Positions 1 through 7,060 of a stretch of 31,402 nt of DNA are shown piece after piece (the first letter of the stretch is position 1; the number at the start of each line of letters is the position of its first letter). Location of the stretch: contig DAINQE010000022.1 of the NCBI GenBank assembly GCA_036743055.1, positions 1-31,402 on the forward strand. Reading direction: 5' to 3'. Source of the DNA: Sabulitectum sp036743055. Lineage in GTDB: Bacteria > Fermentibacterota > Fermentibacteria > Fermentibacterales > JCC-6. The notes beneath the pieces are model-generated. The model was given only the letters and a program-made list of their open reading frames with translations, was not told the origin of the DNA and searched no databases. The position numbers were made by a program, and so were the translations under genes.

Positions 1-308
1 CCCTGGAGCTTCAGCCAGTAGTGGGCCATCCTCTTGTTCTCGTAGATGAGCATCTCGTCAAGGGAGGGATATATCTCCCTTTTCATGAACCTGTTGAGAA
101 TGGTGAGCCTCTCGTCGAACATGGTCTTGCGTTCCTGGACCTTCGAAGGAGGCCGGCAGAGGTAGCCGTCGCAGCCGCTCCTCTCCACCTTCTCCATCCA
201 GTCCGGCGCTATTATGTCAACCACTTCGTGTTCGATGCCCAGATCCCTGCAGGACCGGACGTAGTGCATGTACTCTCCGCAGAAGCTCTTCAGCACACCC
301 AGTTTCAT
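1..308 (-). CDS. ATP-grasp-type protein, N-terminal fragment (runs off window)
   Basis: The minus strand from an ATG at 308 reads MKLGVLKSFCGEYMHYV and stays open for about 102 codons to the window edge, so only the N-terminus is visible. The opening strand-helix, the CDGYLCRPPSK segment, and the IYPSLDEMLIYENKRMAHYW segment near residue 90 resemble the pre-ATP-grasp region of small-molecule ATP-grasp ligases, where the 'YENKR' stretch precedes the nucleotide-binding fold. The catalytic ATP-grasp domain itself lies outside the window. The start overlaps the TGA of the upstream transferase as ATGA, so the two are very likely co-transcribed and translationally coupled. Association with a CDP-glycerol-type transferase suggests a role in building or decorating an envelope polymer; that role is inference. 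Confident that it is a gene, moderately confident of the family. Confidence 0.68.
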   Translation of the reverse strand, partial: MKLGVLKSFCGEYMHYVRSCRDLGIEHEVVDIIAPDWMEKVERSGCDGYLCRPPSKVQERKTMFDERLTILNRFMKREIYPSLDEMLIYENKRMAHYWLKLQ

Positions 309-1438
309 ATGCCCTCCAGATATTCCAGGATGGCTTCCGCTGCCCTTCTCGAGGAAGGCTTCTCCGTTATGTGGAAATACATCGGTATCCTTTCCCTTTG
401 AAGTTCAAGGTACTTTTCATCAGTGGAAGGCAGTTCATTCAGGATCGCCTCCAGTTCGGAGGTTTCGTCAGCCACCGGACCGTACTCCCAGAACCTGTAG
501 TTCCTCTCCCCTCTCCACTTAACACCGTGGGCGTTCAGGAAGACGCACGGCCTGGGCTTCACGGCGATGAACTCGTAGACCATGCTGCTCACGTCGCCGG
601 CGTAGAAGTCGGCGGCCCTGAGCCAGGTTCCGTCCACTGCTCTGGTGCTTCCGTAATCGATGATCACGTTGTCCCCCTGGTCCTCCTGGCGGAACACCTC
701 GTATCCGTGGTGGACCCTCCAGTGCTTCACAAGAAGGTGCGGGGCGAATATCAGGTTCATGTCGGTACGATGTCGGAAGTATTCCAGGATCCAGCGGGAG
801 AACGCGTTGTAAGAGGTAAGCCCCGGCTCCCAGTGGGGGCAGTAGAGAAGGGCAGGGTTCCCGTTGGGAAAGGGTTTCCCGGTGTATCCCGATGTGATGT
901 CGAACTTGGGCCAGCCTACGATCTTCCATGGCATGTCATGCAGGATCCCTTCATCCCGGAGTCTCTGCAGATGGTATTCCCCAGGCAGGAGCATCATGTC
1001 CATCCTCCTGAAACCCTTTTCGAATCCATAGCTCCTGTCACCGCAGCCGTGGTACTGGTAGATGATCCTGGGCCCCGTTATGCCGTGCTTTCCGAAGATG
1101 CCGGGGGTTCCGTGGGAGGTTGTCACCACCGCGTCGGCGTCCCTGAGTATCCGACGCGCTCTCCGCACCATGGCGTTAACAGAGGGATACAGTTTTCCCT
1201 TCAGGTTCAGGTGCCTGTATCTGAAGGGCTGGGGTATCTCCACTATCTCCGCGGCGGTACCCGGAAAGAGTTCCCTGACCCTCTCCAGCGCTTCGGTATG
1301 CAGACGGTTGCAGGAAAGGCAGAGCACCTGATGCCCCGGACCTGCCATACGGCCGGTCTCCATGGCGGTTCCGGCGGTATGGTAGAGCTGGTGAAGCCCG
1401 TTGAAGAAGAGGAATACTGTTCTGGTCACCCTGCGCAC
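305..1438 (-). CDS. CDP-glycerol glycerophosphotransferase-like protein
   Basis: A 377-residue protein of the teichoic-acid polymerase type (GT-B-like, TagB/TagF relatives), which transfer glycerol- or ribitol-phosphate from a CDP-polyol to a carrier-linked acceptor at the cytoplasmic membrane. Visible motifs are an early VVTTSHGTPGIF, then IIYQYHGCGDRSYGFE, ALLYCPHWEPG, LIFAPHLLVKHW, and the C-terminal AGDVSSMVYEFIAVKPRP, equivalent to the family's 'SDxSSxxxEF' acceptor/CDP site. There is no N-terminal membrane segment. The start used is a GTG at 1438, with AGGTGAAGG just upstream; a second GTG three codons later is possible. It is the first gene of a minus-strand unit that continues with the ATP-grasp gene and is divergent from the DUF6165 gene. 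The substrate could be another polyol or phosphosugar; the family call is good, the specificity unknown. Confidence 0.8.
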   Translation of the reverse strand: MRRVTRTVFLFFNGLHQLYHTAGTAMETGRMAGPGHQVLCLSCNRLHTEALERVRELFPGTAAEIVEIPQPFRYRHLNLKGKLYPSVNAMVRRARRILRDADAVVTTSHGTPGIFGKHGITGPRIIYQYHGCGDRSYGFEKGFRRMDMMLLPGEYHLQRLRDEGILHDMPWKIVGWPKFDITSGYTGKPFPNGNPALLYCPHWEPGLTSYNAFSRWILEYFRHRTDMNLIFAPHLLVKHWRVHHGYEVFRQEDQGDNVIIDYGSTRAVDGTWLRAADFYAGDVSSMVYEFIAVKPRPCVFLNAHGVKWRGERNYRFWEYGPVADETSELEAILNELPSTDEKYLELQRERIPMYFHITEKPSSRRAAEAILEYLEGI

Positions 1439-1462
1439 CCTTCACCTGCGGGTAAGGCCCAC

Positions 1463-1470
1463 ATTATAAT
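1463..1470. promoter_or_regulatory. Possible bidirectional -10 element between divergent genes
   Basis: The 74-base gap between the divergent glycerophosphotransferase (minus) and DUF6165 (plus) genes contains the palindrome ATTATAAT, which gives a perfect TATAAT on both strands (plus 1465-1470, minus 1468-1463). On the plus strand, TTCACC at 1441-1446, with an 18-base spacer, matches four of six -35 positions. I see no good -35 for the minus strand. The element is placed where a shared promoter would be expected, but this is pattern reading only. Confidence 0.35.
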
Positions 1471-1512
1471 TCCACGGTTCCTGACCACCCAGACATACGG
1501 TATGGAGTTGAC

Positions 1513-1893
1513 ATGAAGATAGAGGTTCCCCACGGTGAAGTGGTAGACAAGGTAACCATCCTTTCCATCAAGCTGGCAAAGATAACCGACCCGGACAAGC
1601 TATCCAATGTCCGAAGGGAGTACGATCTGCTTTCGGCTGCCATGGAAGGGCTGGGGATCACCCCGCGCTCCCGGGAGTTCACTGACCTGCGCTCCGTGAA
1701 CCTGGAGCTCTGGGAGATAGAGGACCGCATAAGGAAGCTGGAGGCCGCCGGGGACTTCGGGGAGGACTTCGTCGAATGCGCCCGGAGCGTCTACAGGCTC
1801 AATGACACCAGGGCCCGGCTCAAAAGGGAGATCAACCGGAGGACCGGTTCCCTTCTCGTTGAGGAGAAGGAATACGCGGACTATTCGGAATGA
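1513..1893 (+). CDS. DUF6165 family protein
   Basis: A 126-residue charged, mostly helical protein beginning MKIEVPHGEVVDKVTIL, followed by SIKLAKITDPDKLSNVRREY. This N-terminal pattern is characteristic of DUF6165, a family of unknown function usually encoded beside lipopolysaccharide or capsule glycosyltransferases. There is no signal peptide or membrane segment, so it is probably cytosolic. The ATG is preceded by GGAG with 5-base spacing (1504-1507). Its end overlaps the next start by 4 bases (1890-1893), tying it to the GT9 enzyme as a two-gene unit. It may be an accessory or regulatory partner of that enzyme, but no biochemical activity can be read from the sequence. Confidence 0.75.
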   Translation: MKIEVPHGEVVDKVTILSIKLAKITDPDKLSNVRREYDLLSAAMEGLGITPRSREFTDLRSVNLELWEIEDRIRKLEAAGDFGEDFVECARSVYRLNDTRARLKREINRRTGSLLVEEKEYADYSE

Positions 1894-2924
1894 AGGGCCG
1901 CATCCCTCCCGATGCCCTCTCCAGGGTGAAAAGGATACTGATCATACAGTACAAGCCCTTCGGCGATGTACTCCTTAACACTGCGTATCTTCCGGCGCTC
2001 AGGGAGGCTTTCCCCGATTCAGAGATCGAATACCTCGTGCAAAGGCCATACAACGTCATCCTTCAGGACAACCCAAGCCTTGATCGTCTGCTGATCATGG
2101 AGAGAAGGAAGAAGGGCACCGCCGGCTACGCCCGGGAGCGGTTGAGGGTGCTGGGGGAGATCCGCCGTCGGGGCTACGACATGGTCATTGATCAGGCCAG
2201 GGGACCGGCCTCGGCCTGGATGACCCTGGCAAGCTGCGCCAGGCACAGGCTGGGTTGGCACAGACCCGGGAAGTGGAGCAACCTCATATACAACCACCGC
2301 GCGGTCAGGGATCACCGCAGCTACGCCGCAAAGGCCAGGTTCGGCCTCCTTGAACCTCTGGGGATACGGTATGACGGATCAGGAACTTTCATGCACATAA
2401 CCGGAAGCTCCAGGGAGAAGGCGGCTGCCTGGTTCCGCGGGAACGGCCTCTCAGGGGATGATACCGTGATCATCTCCCCTGTCACTCCAATAGCCAGGCG
2501 CCAGTGGAACCTCCGGTGCTACGGGGAGCTGGCGGACATGATCGTATCCCGTACCGGGCTCAGGGTTGTGTTCCTCTGGGGACCGGGGGAGCTGGAAAAA
2601 GTCAGGGAGATAACCTCCGGAATGAAAAGGGAGTCCCTGGCAGCACCGGCGACCACCTTCAACGAAGCAGGGGCATTCCTGGAGAAGGCCAGGGCGTACA
2701 TAGGCAACAACGGCGGGGTTCACCACCTGGCCACGGCCATGGGAACCCCTACTCTGACGATATTCGGGCCGGGAACCAACCCCTGGAAATGGACAGCGTG
2801 GCACATGCCCGTCCACCGGCATGTGATGAGCCAGGCCCTGCATGAAAGGACCGACGACCGGCTGGGGCTGGAACCCGGGGAGGTGTTCCAGGCTTTCAGC
2901 GGGCTTCTCGACTACCTGAGATAG
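1890..2924 (+). CDS. Glycosyltransferase family 9 (heptosyltransferase-like)
   Basis: A 344-residue GT-B enzyme of the ADP-heptose:LPS heptosyltransferase family. The N-terminal ILIIQYKPFGDVLLNTAYLP with the following LREAFPDSEIEYLVQ is the acceptor-domain signature ('xRxxxxGDvlltTPal'), although the first Arg is replaced by Gln-Tyr. The C-terminal half has IISPVTPIARRQWN and IGNNGGVHHLATAMGTPTLT followed by IFGPGTNPWKW, the nucleotide-sugar site; the usual acidic residue of 'NDSGxxH' is replaced by NNGGVHH. It probably adds a sugar to a lipid-linked core or O-chain at the inner membrane. Its 3' end overlaps the convergent glycerophosphotransferase gene by 13 bases, with no visible terminator. 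The sugar donor (heptose or other) cannot be told. Confidence 0.82.
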   Translation: MKGRIPPDALSRVKRILIIQYKPFGDVLLNTAYLPALREAFPDSEIEYLVQRPYNVILQDNPSLDRLLIMERRKKGTAGYARERLRVLGEIRRRGYDMVIDQARGPASAWMTLASCARHRLGWHRPGKWSNLIYNHRAVRDHRSYAAKARFGLLEPLGIRYDGSGTFMHITGSSREKAAAWFRGNGLSGDDTVIISPVTPIARRQWNLRCYGELADMIVSRTGLRVVFLWGPGELEKVREITSGMKRESLAAPATTFNEAGAFLEKARAYIGNNGGVHHLATAMGTPTLTIFGPGTNPWKWTAWHMPVHRHVMSQALHERTDDRLGLEPGEVFQAFSGLLDYLR

Positions 2925-3937
2925 CCCTTCCTGAAAATGGAATGCCAGACGATCTGACCCTTCCTGAAGAGGTTCAGCGGTTTCCTTCCAGCGGGTCCGG
3001 GCCGGGTTTCCAGAAGGTCAATTATTTTCCCGGATACGGTTCCGTCCAGCCTTGGGTTCACCATCTGCATGTGCTCCCTGCGCATGGAGCTGAACTCCCC
3101 GGGATGCCTGAGGCATCTGTCCACCGCTCCCCGGAGTTCCCCCGGGGCGGTGATGTCGATGCCTTTGTCCCTTCTTCCCATGGTTCTGAAGGTAACCACC
3201 GGCTTGTCCAGGGCCACGAATTCGTAGACCACCGAGGATGTATCGGAAACGAGCACGTCCGCCATGTGCAGGAAGGGGGTTATGTCATATCCTGTGGCCA
3301 TTCTTATGCCTGAACTCTCCAGACGGCGTACTGCCTGCTGATCCATGAACTCGTGGGGCTTGCAGAACCAGATCTCCCCCGGACGCGGCGTTTCTGCCAG
3401 TACCGGCAGCAGCATGCCCGCGGACTCCATGGACCTGCTGTGGGTAGGGGCGTAGAGTACCACCCTGGAATCCGGTTCCACCCCCAGTTCCCTCCGCACG
3501 CCGGAGGCATCGTAACGCATTATGTGGTCCATCTTCGGCCAGCCGGTCTCGAAGACCCGGAAGTAGCCGTACTTCCCCTGGAGTTCCAGGAACCGGCTGG
3601 TCACCACCGGACCGGATGTGAGGTAGATATCGAAGAAATGCCTGATGGCGTAATGGGAAGGTTTCTCAATACCTATTCCGTGGAACAGCTCGACCTTTAT
3701 CCCCGGCAGCCTGAAGTCCACGAAGTTCCCCGGACAAAGGACATAGTCCGGTCCCCAGTCAGAGGCCCGGGCCAGGTCCATGAAGACCGGGACCCCGGAG
3801 AACTGATCAGGCAGGTTCCTGGCCACCTTGCCGCTCACGAAAAAGGCACTTGGTATCCCTCTGCTCAGAGCCTCTTTCAGAACAGGCAGCACAACCGGTA
3901 TGGAATAGAGCTTGGAAACGTAGAAGAGCAGCTTCAA
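2912..3937 (-). CDS. CDP-glycerol glycerophosphotransferase family protein
   Basis: A 341-residue GT-B-like transferase, paralogous in type to the gene at 305-1438 but clearly different in sequence. Motifs in order: VELFHGIGIEKPSHYA (nucleotide-binding His), a TSGPVV segment, ETGWPKMDHIM, VVLYAPTHSRS, IWFCKPHE, and VLVSDTSSVVYEFVALDKPV, the family hallmark. It lacks the membrane-anchoring extension of long TagF polymerases and is close to the short TagB-like primases. It is immediately downstream of a glycerol-3-phosphate cytidylyltransferase (4-base ATGA overlap at 3934-3937), a genomic pairing that strongly suggests CDP-glycerol as donor. The last gene of the long minus-strand train, it meets the GT9 gene tail to tail. 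Confidence 0.85.
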   Translation of the reverse strand: MKLLFYVSKLYSIPVVLPVLKEALSRGIPSAFFVSGKVARNLPDQFSGVPVFMDLARASDWGPDYVLCPGNFVDFRLPGIKVELFHGIGIEKPSHYAIRHFFDIYLTSGPVVTSRFLELQGKYGYFRVFETGWPKMDHIMRYDASGVRRELGVEPDSRVVLYAPTHSRSMESAGMLLPVLAETPRPGEIWFCKPHEFMDQQAVRRLESSGIRMATGYDITPFLHMADVLVSDTSSVVYEFVALDKPVVTFRTMGRRDKGIDITAPGELRGAVDRCLRHPGEFSSMRREHMQMVNPRLDGTVSGKIIDLLETRPGPAGRKPLNLFRKGQIVWHSIFRKGYLR

Positions 3938-4335
3938 CGGATCGGTTCGCCTTTCCGGACGCTGCTTCTGATGGTGGTGGTGGAGATGGATTCGGTCCTG
4001 GGGAGGTAGACCACCCGGCAGAGGTCCTGAAGGAAGTCGAACTCCCCCTTCCAGTCTTCACCGATGACGAACACCCCCACCCCGTGGCGGATCACATCCT
4101 CCCTCTTCTGTTCCCAGCAGGTTTCAGGGATCACCTCGTCCACATACCTGATGGCGCCTACTATCTCGGCCCGGTGCTCCCAGGGGTATATGCACTGCTT
4201 GTGCTTCGTGGCGTTGAACGAGTCGGTGGATACGGCCACTATGAGATAGTCCCCCAGTTCCCGGGCCCTTCGGAGAAGGTTGAGATGCCCGATGTGGAAC
4301 AGGTCGAACGTGCCGTAGGTGATAACTTTGATCAT
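3934..4335 (-). CDS. tagD: Glycerol-3-phosphate cytidylyltransferase
   Basis: A 133-residue nucleotidyltransferase predicted to make CDP-glycerol from CTP and sn-glycerol-3-phosphate in the cytosol. The class motif HxGH is HIGH at residues 14-17 within TYGTFDLFHIGHLNLL. The second signature, RTESISTTTIR at 113-123, matches the RTEGISTTxI motif of Bacillus TagD, and the length matches the 129-residue reference enzyme. The ATG at 4335 lies one base after the upstream TAG, and the stop overlaps the next start. Together with the following transferase it forms a plausible make-and-use pair for a glycerol-phosphate polymer or headgroup. Related family members use other phosphates (for example in ADP-heptose synthesis), but the small size and the RTE..STT motif favour glycerol-phosphate. 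Confidence 0.88.
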   Translation of the reverse strand: MIKVITYGTFDLFHIGHLNLLRRARELGDYLIVAVSTDSFNATKHKQCIYPWEHRAEIVGAIRYVDEVIPETCWEQKREDVIRHGVGVFVIGEDWKGEFDFLQDLCRVVYLPRTESISTTTIRSSVRKGEPIR

Positions 4336-4336
4336 G

Positions 4337-5227
4337 CTACCAGCCCCTCCTGATGAGTGCCGCCCACTGCTCCAGGAACTGGGTCTCCCCTGTGGCGGGT
4401 TCAGAATCCCAGCCTGTGAAGGATCCCTTTCTGTCCAGCGCTATCACCGGTATTCCAAGGGCGGTTCCGTGGAGCCAGAGATCCCGCTCGGTGGTTATCA
4501 CCGCGGATGAGCCGGCCACGATGGCGGCCATGAGGGAAGGGCCGGTATCGGCGGGTATCCCGGGATTCTTCCCGTTGGTTATCACCAGTTTCAGGGGTAT
4601 CTCGGCCCTTTTTTTCTCGAGTATCCCCGCGGCCTCCTCGGTTGCCAGCATGTAGGGCAGCGTCCTATGGGATACCGGGGAAAGTATTGCAGCTGCCTTG
4701 TCTGAAAGGATCGAGGGAGCTTCGGGCTTCCAGGCTCCGAAACCGGCCAGACCCAGAACGGACATCATACCGTTCACGGCTCCGGGAAGGGGCTCGTTCT
4801 GCATCCTCACCCGTATGTTCACCGCCGGGTGTTCCCTGAAGGAGACACAGGCCGATGGCTGTGTTCCTTCCACGTAAGCGGACAGTCCATCGTCGGGTTC
4901 GGTGGAGAAGAGAAGGATGTCCGGGGGAGCCTCCGGGCTGGGGGAGCCGTGGTCCCCTTCATAGACATGGATCTCCGGCTTCCAGGGCAGGAAACCCGCC
5001 ATTTCCTGGTAGTCCCTGTGTATGACCAGATGTACAGGCGTGTTGCGATAGGATTCCTGGAGGGCCCTTGCCATGTAAAGCGATGACCATACGCCCCCGG
5101 CCTCTGCAGGGGCAAAAACCCCCACTGCACCGGGATTCCTCACATTCTCCGGAAAGGTGAACGTCCTCAGGGTGGAACTCAGCCTCTTTCCGCGCTTCTC
5201 ACCGAACAACCTTTTGAGGAATCTCAC
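4337..5227 (-). CDS. Uncharacterised protein with weak GT-B/GT9-like layout
   Basis: A 296-residue soluble protein I do not firmly recognise. A basic N-terminus (FLKRLFGEKRGKRLSS) leads into AVGVFAPAEAGGVWSSLYM and an ARALQESYRNTPVHLVIHRD stretch, which occupies the place of the GT9 'GDxxxxTPaL' acceptor motif. The C-terminal part, GSSAVITTERDLWLHGTALG followed by IPVIALDRKGSF, parallels the GT9 nucleotide-sugar loop ('D-G-xx-H-x-A-x-x-g-x-P'). The key Gly-Asp and Asp/Asn-Ser-Gly residues are missing, so it may be an inactive or very divergent relative. It overlaps its upstream neighbour by 4 bases and lies one base before tagD, so it belongs to the glycerol-phosphate part of the train. Family call is tentative. 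Confidence 0.6.
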   Translation of the reverse strand: MRFLKRLFGEKRGKRLSSTLRTFTFPENVRNPGAVGVFAPAEAGGVWSSLYMARALQESYRNTPVHLVIHRDYQEMAGFLPWKPEIHVYEGDHGSPSPEAPPDILLFSTEPDDGLSAYVEGTQPSACVSFREHPAVNIRVRMQNEPLPGAVNGMMSVLGLAGFGAWKPEAPSILSDKAAAILSPVSHRTLPYMLATEEAAGILEKKRAEIPLKLVITNGKNPGIPADTGPSLMAAIVAGSSAVITTERDLWLHGTALGIPVIALDRKGSFTGWDSEPATGETQFLEQWAALIRRGW

Positions 5228-5892
5228 CGTTCGTATCCTTCCATGAGCCTTTCGGCAATTCTGGAGACCGCCGGGTTGCCGGCATCGATGCCGGCGAGTA
5301 TGGCGGCGGCTGCTCCATGTTCACCGGAAGCCTGAAGGCAGTGACCGTGGAGCACCGGGGCAATGGCGTCTCCCGGGTAATTGTACAAAAGCAGTCCTGA
5401 AAGCGCCAGTGCGCCCTGGCGATCCCCTGTTTCCAGCAGTGCCAGACACAGGTCCACAGCACTCCAGAAACCCTTTCTGGCAGTGTCCGCTGCGGCCAGG
5501 GAAAGCAGGAACCATTCGCCGGCTTCCTCTCCTGCGTTCCTGTAGAGCGCCGCTGTCCCCCTGGCCCGGTAGAGAAGCCAGGGGTCGTCGCTCTCTATAC
5601 CGTCCATAACCCCGGCGGCCAGTTGTGAGAGACCTGCGGTCCATGCCGCCCTTGCCGTCCAGTAGTCAACCAGGGCCGTATCTCCGCAGAAGGGAGCGAG
5701 GGTTTCGATCATCAGCAGAGCCCTGTCCCCCTCCCCTGCGTAGAGGGCTTCCTCCAGCATCCTGCAGAGTATCCTTGCCTGACCGGGTACACTGCCCTGC
5801 TCCGCCCAGGCTTCTCCAGCCTCAGGGAGAAGACCTGCGTTCTCGAGATCAAGGGCGCTGGTAGAGAGCAGCGCGGCAAGGAGCAGGATCAT
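5224..5892 (-). CDS. Exported TPR-like helical repeat protein
   Basis: A 222-residue protein beginning MILLLAALLSTSALDLENAG, a short hydrophobic segment with AXA-type cleavage context, so probably secreted to the periplasm or membrane-attached. The rest is Ala/Leu/Glu-rich helical hairpins, for example AGLLPEAGEAWAEQGS, ALYAGEGDRALLMIETL, LALLETGDRQGALALSGLLL and HCLQASGEHGAAAAILAGI, spaced roughly 34-40 residues apart with TPR-like A/G/Y positions. No catalytic motif is visible. It overlaps both neighbours by 4 bases (CDP-alcohol phosphatidyltransferase upstream, GT-B-like protein downstream). A scaffold role in envelope assembly is conceivable but unsupported. Confidence 0.65.
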   Translation of the reverse strand: MILLLAALLSTSALDLENAGLLPEAGEAWAEQGSVPGQARILCRMLEEALYAGEGDRALLMIETLAPFCGDTALVDYWTARAAWTAGLSQLAAGVMDGIESDDPWLLYRARGTAALYRNAGEEAGEWFLLSLAAADTARKGFWSAVDLCLALLETGDRQGALALSGLLLYNYPGDAIAPVLHGHCLQASGEHGAAAAILAGIDAGNPAVSRIAERLMEGYER

Positions 5893-6509
5893 CTGACATA
5901 CCTCTGTATGAGGCGTCTGGCGAACCTGAAATAGCTAAGCACACCAAGGACGGCGGCGATCGGTGTGAGGATGAGCGATATGTGTGTAAGCTCCCTGAAA
6001 ATGCTCTTCCCGGGAAACGCTCCGGAACCGGCTGCGGTTATCACCAGAACATAACTCAGGATCACCGTCAGCCTTTCGCTGGTGGTTATGGCTACCACCG
6101 GGATGCCTATGCTCAAGGATACCAGCAGAAGCCCCAGCACCACCGCTATGTGATAGTATGCAGGAAGAAGGGCCCATTCGGTGGCTATGATCCCTGTTTT
6201 CACCAGGAGGATGAGCATCACGGAGAGGAAAAGCTTGTCGGCCAGCATGTCCAGTGTTTTTCCCGGCGTGGATGAGCCGTGAATCCTCCTGGCGTACCAG
6301 CCGTCGAAGTAATCACTGGCAGAGGCAATGAGGACCAGCCAGAAAAGGGAGGTCCTGCTGCCGTTGAGACCGCACCAGACGCATATCGGAAGAAGGACTA
6401 TCCTTGTCCAGGAGATCAGCGCGGGCCCCAGGGGAAGCTGCTCCTGGGAACGCCGTATCATGTCCATGGCGGCTTCCAGATGAGCGCTCTGCCTGCCCAG
6501 AACGGTCAT
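5889..6509 (-). CDS. CDP-alcohol phosphatidyltransferase
   Basis: A 206-residue integral membrane enzyme that moves a phosphatidyl or similar group from a CDP-linked donor to an alcohol. The complete family signature D-x2-D-G-x2-A-R-x8-G-x3-D-x3-D is present at residues 66-91 (SDYFDGWYARRIHG, then PGKTLDMLADK), giving Asp66, Asp69, Asp87 and Asp91 as the metal and catalytic residues. Several hydrophobic helices flank it (around 36-62, 93-112, 114-135, 145-160, 172-192). Phosphatidylglycerophosphate synthase (PgsA) is the commonest member, but phosphatidylserine and inositol-phosphate synthases share the motif, so I leave the symbol blank. It overlaps its upstream and downstream genes by 4 bases each. 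Confidence 0.88.
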   Translation of the reverse strand: MTVLGRQSAHLEAAMDMIRRSQEQLPLGPALISWTRIVLLPICVWCGLNGSRTSLFWLVLIASASDYFDGWYARRIHGSSTPGKTLDMLADKLFLSVMLILLVKTGIIATEWALLPAYYHIAVVLGLLLVSLSIGIPVVAITTSERLTVILSYVLVITAAGSGAFPGKSIFRELTHISLILTPIAAVLGVLSYFRFARRLIQRYVR

Positions 6510-6958
6510 GGGGAACGCTCCAGGTCCGAAAGGAAAAGGTGATCCCTGCCGCTGAAACCGGGAAAGTACCGGGAAAGTATGGCAATGTCACCGGTGGAGA
6601 CTGTCTCTTCGGGATGAAAGCCTCCGTCGGGCCTGGGGACCATCCAGCCGGCGGAATAGACAGCCTGGATCAGTTCTCCTGAATATCCTTCAACCGCCGG
6701 ATCCCCCTCCGGGAGTCTGTTCATCGAGGGACGGAGGGTGTACCTGCCGTACCAGGCCAGCCAGGCAAGCAGTTCGCCCCGGGCAGCAGGCGGATCTTCC
6801 GGGCTGTTCCACAGGAGTTCAGCAGTTCCTGTATCGCCGGAGGCCACCAGAGAAGAAACCCTCTGATGCAGGCCGCCTTCTTCACAGGGGCCGGAATGGT
6901 GCAATGAGCTCCAGAATGAAGATGCAAGGATAAGAATGAAAAAGGGTGAGACGATCAT
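6506..6958 (-). CDS. Small exported protein of unknown function
   Basis: The open frame extends upstream to 7009, but that extension runs through the tRNA-Gly gene, so I place the start at the ATG at 6958 (MIVSPFFILILASSFWSSLH), 18 bases beyond the encoded CCA end. The resulting 150-residue protein opens with a classic hydrophobic signal segment, followed by a helical stretch (LHQRVSSLVASGDTGTAELL) and a C-terminal GDIAILSRYFPGFSGRD part. A TTG three codons upstream is an alternative start. No recognised domain or catalytic motif is visible. It is coupled by a 4-base overlap to the CDP-alcohol phosphatidyltransferase. The weak ribosome-binding context suggests that translation depends on the leader released after tRNA processing; this is inference. 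Confidence 0.55.
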   Translation of the reverse strand: MIVSPFFILILASSFWSSLHHSGPCEEGGLHQRVSSLVASGDTGTAELLWNSPEDPPAARGELLAWLAWYGRYTLRPSMNRLPEGDPAVEGYSGELIQAVYSAGWMVPRPDGGFHPEETVSTGDIAILSRYFPGFSGRDHLFLSDLERSP

Positions 6959-6976
6959 GTCAGACAACCCCGGTAA

Positions 6977-7052
6977 TGGAGCGGGCAACGGGGATCGAAC
7001 CCGCGACATTCAGCTTGGGAAGCTGACACTCTGCCAACTGAGTTATGCCCGC
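6977..7052 (-). tRNA. tRNA-Gly (anticodon CCC)
   Basis: On the minus strand a 76-base cloverleaf runs from GCGGGCA at 7052 to the encoded CCA at 6977-6979. The acceptor stem GCGGGCA/TGCCCGC pairs fully, with T as discriminator base. The D arm contains AGTTGGCAGAGT; the anticodon stem-loop is TCAGC-TTCCCAA-GCTGA, giving anticodon CCC (glycine GGG codons). The T arm is CGGGGATCGAACCCG on the plus strand, with the conserved TTCGATC on the RNA. It lies 8 bases after dapF and 18 bases before the next coding start, so it must be cut out of a longer mRNA or have its own promoter inside dapF. The acceptor sequence matches the GCGGGC start typical of bacterial tRNA-Gly. Confidence 0.96.
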
Positions 7053-7060
7053 TCTGCGCA

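Noticed and set aside
371..1516. 381-codon plus-strand open frame
   Set aside because: Lies antisense to the glycerophosphotransferase gene; low-complexity His/Val/Gly/Pro composition with no family motif. A by-product of high GC content.
2905..2935. Bidirectional terminator between the convergent GT9 and glycerophosphotransferase genes
   Set aside because: The genes overlap by 13 bases, and I see no stable hairpin with a T tract on either strand.
6959..7009. N-terminal extension of the small exported protein
   Set aside because: Runs through the 3' half of tRNA-Gly; the ATG at 6958 directly precedes a signal peptide.
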